DNA of 64,000 nt from an uncultured Collinsella sp. (GTDB lineage Bacteria > Actinomycetota > Coriobacteriia > Coriobacteriales > Coriobacteriaceae). The notes below the pieces were generated by a model. The model worked only from the letters and a program-made list of their open reading frames with translations. It searched no databases and was not told where the DNA came from. How positions within the stretch are numbered: the first letter of the stretch is position 1; each line of letters opens with the position of its first letter. Both the position numbers and the translations under genes were made by a program. The stretch is taken from the NCBI GenBank assembly GCA_937995345.1, contig CALKKS010000007.1:62001-126000 (forward strand), written 5' to 3'. Below are positions 61,261 through 64,000 of the stretch, piece by piece.

Positions 61261-62742
61261 ATGGGTAAGCCCGGTGCTTTTCTTGATATCGATCGCGTGA
61301 CCCACGAGCTTCGCCCCGTGGAGGAGCGCAGCCGCGATTTCGATCCGCTGTACGTGGAGCTCGACGATGACGCGCGCCGTGCCCAGGCGAGCCGCTGCAT
61401 GATGTGCGGCGTGGCGTTTTGCCAGATGGGCGCGAGCTTTGGCAAGGCACGTCCGAGCGGCTGCCCGCTGCACAACTTGATTCCCGAGTGGAACGAGCTA
61501 GTGTACCGCGGCCGCTGGGATGAGGCTGCCGAGCGCCTGTCGCTCACCTCGCCCATGCCCGAGTTCACGAGCCGCGTGTGCCCGGCGCTGTGCGAGGCCG
61601 CGTGCAACCTGGGTTCGGTCGACGGCCAGCCCACGACGATCCATGACAACGAGCGTGCGATCAGCGACCATGAGTGGGCAAACGGTGGCCCGCGCCGCTT
61701 TGAGCCGGCGGGGGAGGGCGCACCCACGGTTGCCGTGGTGGGCTCCGGTCCTGCTGGTCTGGTGGCTGCATGGGAGCTTGCGCGTCGCGGCGCCCGCGTG
61801 ACGGTGCTTGAGCGCGACGACCGCCCGGGCGGCCTGCTCATGTACGGCATCCCCAACATGAAGCTCGAGAAGTCCGTGGTCGAGCGCCGCGTGGCGCTCA
61901 TGCGCGAGCTGGGCATTGTGTTTGAGCTGGGTGTCGACGTTACTAACCCTGCGGTGGCGGCCGAGCTCGATGACTTTGACGCCGTCGTGGTGGCTGCCGG
62001 CGCTCGTGCGCCCCGCGGTCTTTCGGCTGCGAACGTGGATGCTCCGGGTGTGGTGTACGCCGTGGACTACCTGACGGCTTCGACCGTCTCGGTGCTCGAT
62101 GGCGGCGAGCCCGCGGTGAACGCGCGCGGCCTGGACGTTGTGGTCATTGGCGGTGGCGATACTGGAAACGACTGCGTGGGTACCGCTGTGCGTCAGGGCG
62201 CGCGCAGCGTGCGCCAGTTTGAGTTCTTGCCGGCTGCGCCCGGTAAGCGCGCGGCGAGCAACCCCTGGCCGCAGTGGCCCAACGTTAAGAAGACCGACTA
62301 CGGCCAGCAGGAGGCCATCGCTGCGATGGGTGGCGAGATGCGTGCCTGGGGCGTGGATACACTCGAGGTGCTGCTGGACAAGAAGGATGCTGCTGCGGGT
62401 CTGCGCATGGTCGATCTGGATTGGTCGGCGGGAAAGCCCGAGCGCATCGCGGGCTCCGAGCACGAGGTGCCGGCGCAGCTGGTGCTCATCGCCTGCGGCT
62501 TTACGGGTCCCGAGCACGGCGTGTTCGATGCGGTGAGCGTGCCTGTTGCCACCGCTGGTCGTCCGCTGCCGGTGATGGCTGCCGAGGGCTCGCACCTCGC
62601 GGCTCGCACGGAGGGTGTCGCCGCCGATGCCGCGCCGGTGTATGTGGCCGGTGACGCCCGCAACGGCAGCTCGCTCGTCGTGAACGCCATGGCCGATGCC
62701 CTGGCCTGCGCAGCCGAAGTCGCCGAGGCGCTGGAGCTGTAA
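61261..62742 (+). CDS. gltD: Glutamate synthase small subunit
   Basis: Oxidises NAD(P)H and passes electrons through Fe-S clusters to the large subunit. 493 residues. N-terminal cysteine motifs CMMCGVAFCQMG...CPLHN and CPALCEAACNLG hold two 4Fe-4S clusters. The FAD-binding VVGSGPAGLVAAWELARRGA with VLERDDRPGGLLMYGIPN and the NAD(P)-binding VIGGGDTGNDCVGTAV follow. GAAGGAGG near 61245 lies inside the gltB end. With gltA at 20206 (2-oxoglutarate route) it completes glutamate synthesis. Confidence 0.95.
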   Translation: MGKPGAFLDIDRVTHELRPVEERSRDFDPLYVELDDDARRAQASRCMMCGVAFCQMGASFGKARPSGCPLHNLIPEWNELVYRGRWDEAAERLSLTSPMPEFTSRVCPALCEAACNLGSVDGQPTTIHDNERAISDHEWANGGPRRFEPAGEGAPTVAVVGSGPAGLVAAWELARRGARVTVLERDDRPGGLLMYGIPNMKLEKSVVERRVALMRELGIVFELGVDVTNPAVAAELDDFDAVVVAAGARAPRGLSAANVDAPGVVYAVDYLTASTVSVLDGGEPAVNARGLDVVVIGGGDTGNDCVGTAVRQGARSVRQFEFLPAAPGKRAASNPWPQWPNVKKTDYGQQEAIAAMGGEMRAWGVDTLEVLLDKKDAAAGLRMVDLDWSAGKPERIAGSEHEVPAQLVLIACGFTGPEHGVFDAVSVPVATAGRPLPVMAAEGSHLAARTEGVAADAAPVYVAGDARNGSSLVVNAMADALACAAEVAEALEL

Positions 62743-62745
62743 AGT

Positions 62746-62801
62746 GGTCATTTAAGAACGTCCCCAATGACTAGTCATTTTTTGTCTAGTCGTTGGGGAC
62801 A
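62746..62801. repeat. TTGGGGAC-family palindrome after gltD
   Basis: GGTCATTTAAGAACGTCCCC (62746-62765) continuing into AATGACTAG is a copy, inverted, of 18121-18150. The part CGTCCCCAATGACTAG (62759-62774) pairs with CTAGTCGTTGGGGACA (62786-62801), 14 of 16 by Watson-Crick, around TCATTTTTTGT. It begins 4 bases after the stop of gltD and may serve as its terminator. Confidence 0.75.
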
Positions 62802-63095
62802 CTCTTTGCGAGCGACTTGCTCGTTTGTCGACGTACGGGTGTTCATTTGTCGACTTCTTGGGCTGTGGTCACCTGTTGTTTCTGTGGTGGCTGCGGGCAT
62901 CTGGCTCAAAAGGGCGGGTTGGCTGTCTATGTCTACCTGCGGTTTCTTTGCGGTTCGCTCATTCGGTCAAGTGTCCCGTCAAGTGTTTGGTCAGCATCTG
63001 GTTTGCAATCGAAGGCTTATTTTGCCCGCGCTTGCCTCGGCTGCTCGCCCTCCTCGTAAGCTCAAATTGAGGTCCATCAGTTTGAGGAGGATGCC
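62802..63095. other. Gap between gltD palindrome and the next gene
   Basis: 294 bases with no convincing gene. It has GCGAGC/GCTCG hairpin-forming sequence at 62808-62823, two direct copies of TTTGTCGAC (62824 and 62847), and GTCAAGTGTCCCGTCAAGTG at 62965-62984. Short frames here give cysteine-rich nonsense. The ribosome site GAGGAGGATGCC belongs to the gene at 63096. Confidence 0.45.
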
Positions 63096-63803
63096 ATGAC
63101 TGACCATGTTTTTGACCGAACACAGCTGGCCGAAGCCGTCGGCAACGATATTGCCGACATGGCTCACTTTTGGATGCTGCGGAAGTTTCAATTTCTGGAG
63201 CCGGCGCGCGAGCAGTTCGAGAATATCGTCGATCCGTGGCTCAGCTATTGCGAGGAACCTTCTCAAAACAAAATCATGGCCTACAACATGGCGTTTACCG
63301 ATTGGCTGCTGTTTGAGCGCCCCTATTACCACGGCAAGACGCTGTTGGAGCTGTATGTGGACGAGCCACCGGCGTCAATTTCTCCTGCTTCGCTCGGGCG
63401 ACTTAAGCAGGTGCGTGACACGCAGTATTTCTCGCGCTTTGGCATTTTGGACAAGGATCCCGCGACTGGCATGGTCGTGCTGAAGGACACGCGCACCGAC
63501 CGTCGCTTTGACGTCTACGACCCACATATCGTGCAAAAGGAGCATTGGAACGATGGCGCAATTGCGGTGCGACTCGCGTGCGTCGACGATGTCTGGCTGA
63601 CGGCGGGGCAGCTCTACCTGTATGACATCGCGCGCCTGAGCGACACGTCGGTCGACGGGCCGGGCGCGGTACATCCCGAGGACCTAGAGGACGGTTTCGA
63701 CACCTCGTGCATCAGCTTCTTTTTGCGCCTGGTCCGCGACATCATGGGCGCCCGGGGGCGGTACGTGAAGTCGCTCAACATCTACGAACAGGAATGGGAG
63801 TAG
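63096..63803 (+). CDS. Unrecognised cytoplasmic protein
   Basis: 235 residues, no signal peptide, no membrane helix. The N-terminal 110 residues are helical with many aromatic residues (MAHFWMLRKFQFLEPA; AFTDWLLFERPYYHGKTLLE), followed by a beta-rich part (YFSRFGILDKDPATGMVVLK; DVYDPHIVQKEHWN) and a helical end (FDTSCISFFLRLVRDIMGAR). I know no family with certainty; the layout slightly recalls proteins carrying SEC-C motif partners, without the motif. Good ribosome site GAGGAGG 6 bases before the ATG. Normal base composition for the window. Confidence 0.65.
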   Translation: MTDHVFDRTQLAEAVGNDIADMAHFWMLRKFQFLEPAREQFENIVDPWLSYCEEPSQNKIMAYNMAFTDWLLFERPYYHGKTLLELYVDEPPASISPASLGRLKQVRDTQYFSRFGILDKDPATGMVVLKDTRTDRRFDVYDPHIVQKEHWNDGAIAVRLACVDDVWLTAGQLYLYDIARLSDTSVDGPGAVHPEDLEDGFDTSCISFFLRLVRDIMGARGRYVKSLNIYEQEWE

Positions 63804-63842
63804 GGGATGGACGGTTGTCGCCTGCCTTGCCTTCTGCCTTTA

Positions 63843-63900
63843 TGTCTCGATCTGTAACGTTTAGGGACAAAAAATCGGTCTTCCTGTTACAGATCGAGAC
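63843..63900. repeat. Fifth copy of the GTCTCGATCTGTAAC palindrome
   Basis: TGTCTCGATCTGTAAC (63843-63858) and GTTACAGATCGAGAC (63886-63900) are perfect complements (15 bp). The loop, including CAAAAAATCGGTCTTCCT, closely matches that of unit 1 of the array at 53766 (AAAACGGGTCTTCCT). It follows the unrecognised gene by 39 bases. The remaining 100 bases to the window end show no gene. Confidence 0.85.
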
Positions 63901-64000
63901 GTTTGTCGGCGGCAACGGTGACGATGGCCCATTTGTCTGACGTGGTGGTGATGAAAGTGTCTAATACCGTTTTCAAACACAGGCATGCAACACGTAACAC

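Noticed and set aside
62793..63070. Short cysteine-rich open frames after gltD
   Set aside because: Three overlapping frames with no ribosome site, formed in T/G-rich spacer DNA.

Overview
The window is a GC-rich bacterial chromosome segment. Its gene content and order, an S10/spc/alpha ribosomal-protein cluster that runs rpsE-rpmD-rplO-secY-adk-map-infA-rpmJ-rpsM-rpsK-rpsD-rpoA-rplQ-truA, GTG/TTG starts, a split transketolase, FtsEX with a long N-terminal extension, and intergenic spaces full of palindromes, fit the actinobacterial class Coriobacteriia, most likely a gut Collinsella. This is a judgement from gene content and protein style, not a database match.

Layout. 1-8312: end of the ribosomal-protein/secretion/RNA polymerase alpha cluster, closed by a strong terminator after rplQ, then truA. 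8313-15906: glycosyltransferase-like protein, ArgR repressor, a bifunctional penicillin-binding protein (minus strand), a U32/RlhA-type protein and tyrosyl-tRNA synthetase. 16302-21990: adenine deaminase, two HAD phosphatases that converge on a perfect 28-bp palindrome, citrate synthase and an ACT-domain protein. 22388-29367: an accessory island with a truncated integrase, a YozG-like HTH regulator plus DUF2975 membrane protein on the minus strand, and, divergently, a secreted cysteine-containing peptide, a tandem ABC permease, an ATPase and a permease-ATPase fusion. I think this is the least described system here. 29441-37244: rpmE with a structured leader, secA, prfB (with an altered stop-codon-recognition tripeptide), a YitT-type membrane protein and a two-gene transketolase. 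37357-44375: zinc-ribbon membrane protein, ftsE-ftsX, ribonuclease R and a lone serine recombinase. 44487-50162: VanZ-like protein, then a cell-wall N-acetylmuramate salvage cluster (RpiR-type regulator, murQ, PTS EIIBC, mupG-like) and an ArsC/Spx-like protein. 50359-53631: an orphan regulatory-like module, tRNA-Gln and tRNA-Glu, TPR protein, smpB, flavin reductase, rubredoxin. 54098-63803: Nramp metal transporter, phosphoglycerate mutase, glutamate synthase large and small subunits, and an unrecognised protein.

The second theme is intergenic. Nearly every long spacer carries an inverted repeat with long, nearly perfect arms. These fall into several sequence families, some with two or more copies in the window: a four-unit palindrome array with about 80-bp period at 53766-54071 (fifth copy at 63843), a family built on TTGGGGAC, a pair built on AGTTGCGGTG, a pair built on AATAAACC-GTCCCT, and a pair built on TTGGTGCA/TGCACCAA. 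They often sit where a terminator would, between convergent genes or just after a gene, but they resemble REP/MITE-like mobile palindromes more than simple terminators.

How the genes work together: most of the window is housekeeping (translation, secretion, cell division, cell wall, nitrogen assimilation). The cell-wall salvage genes recycle MurNAc-containing fragments through PTS uptake and phospho-sugar cleavage. GltB/GltD make glutamate; a GAAAC-n6-GAAAC motif upstream may link them to nitrogen control. The island encodes its own regulator and transport machinery for a small secreted product of unknown activity.
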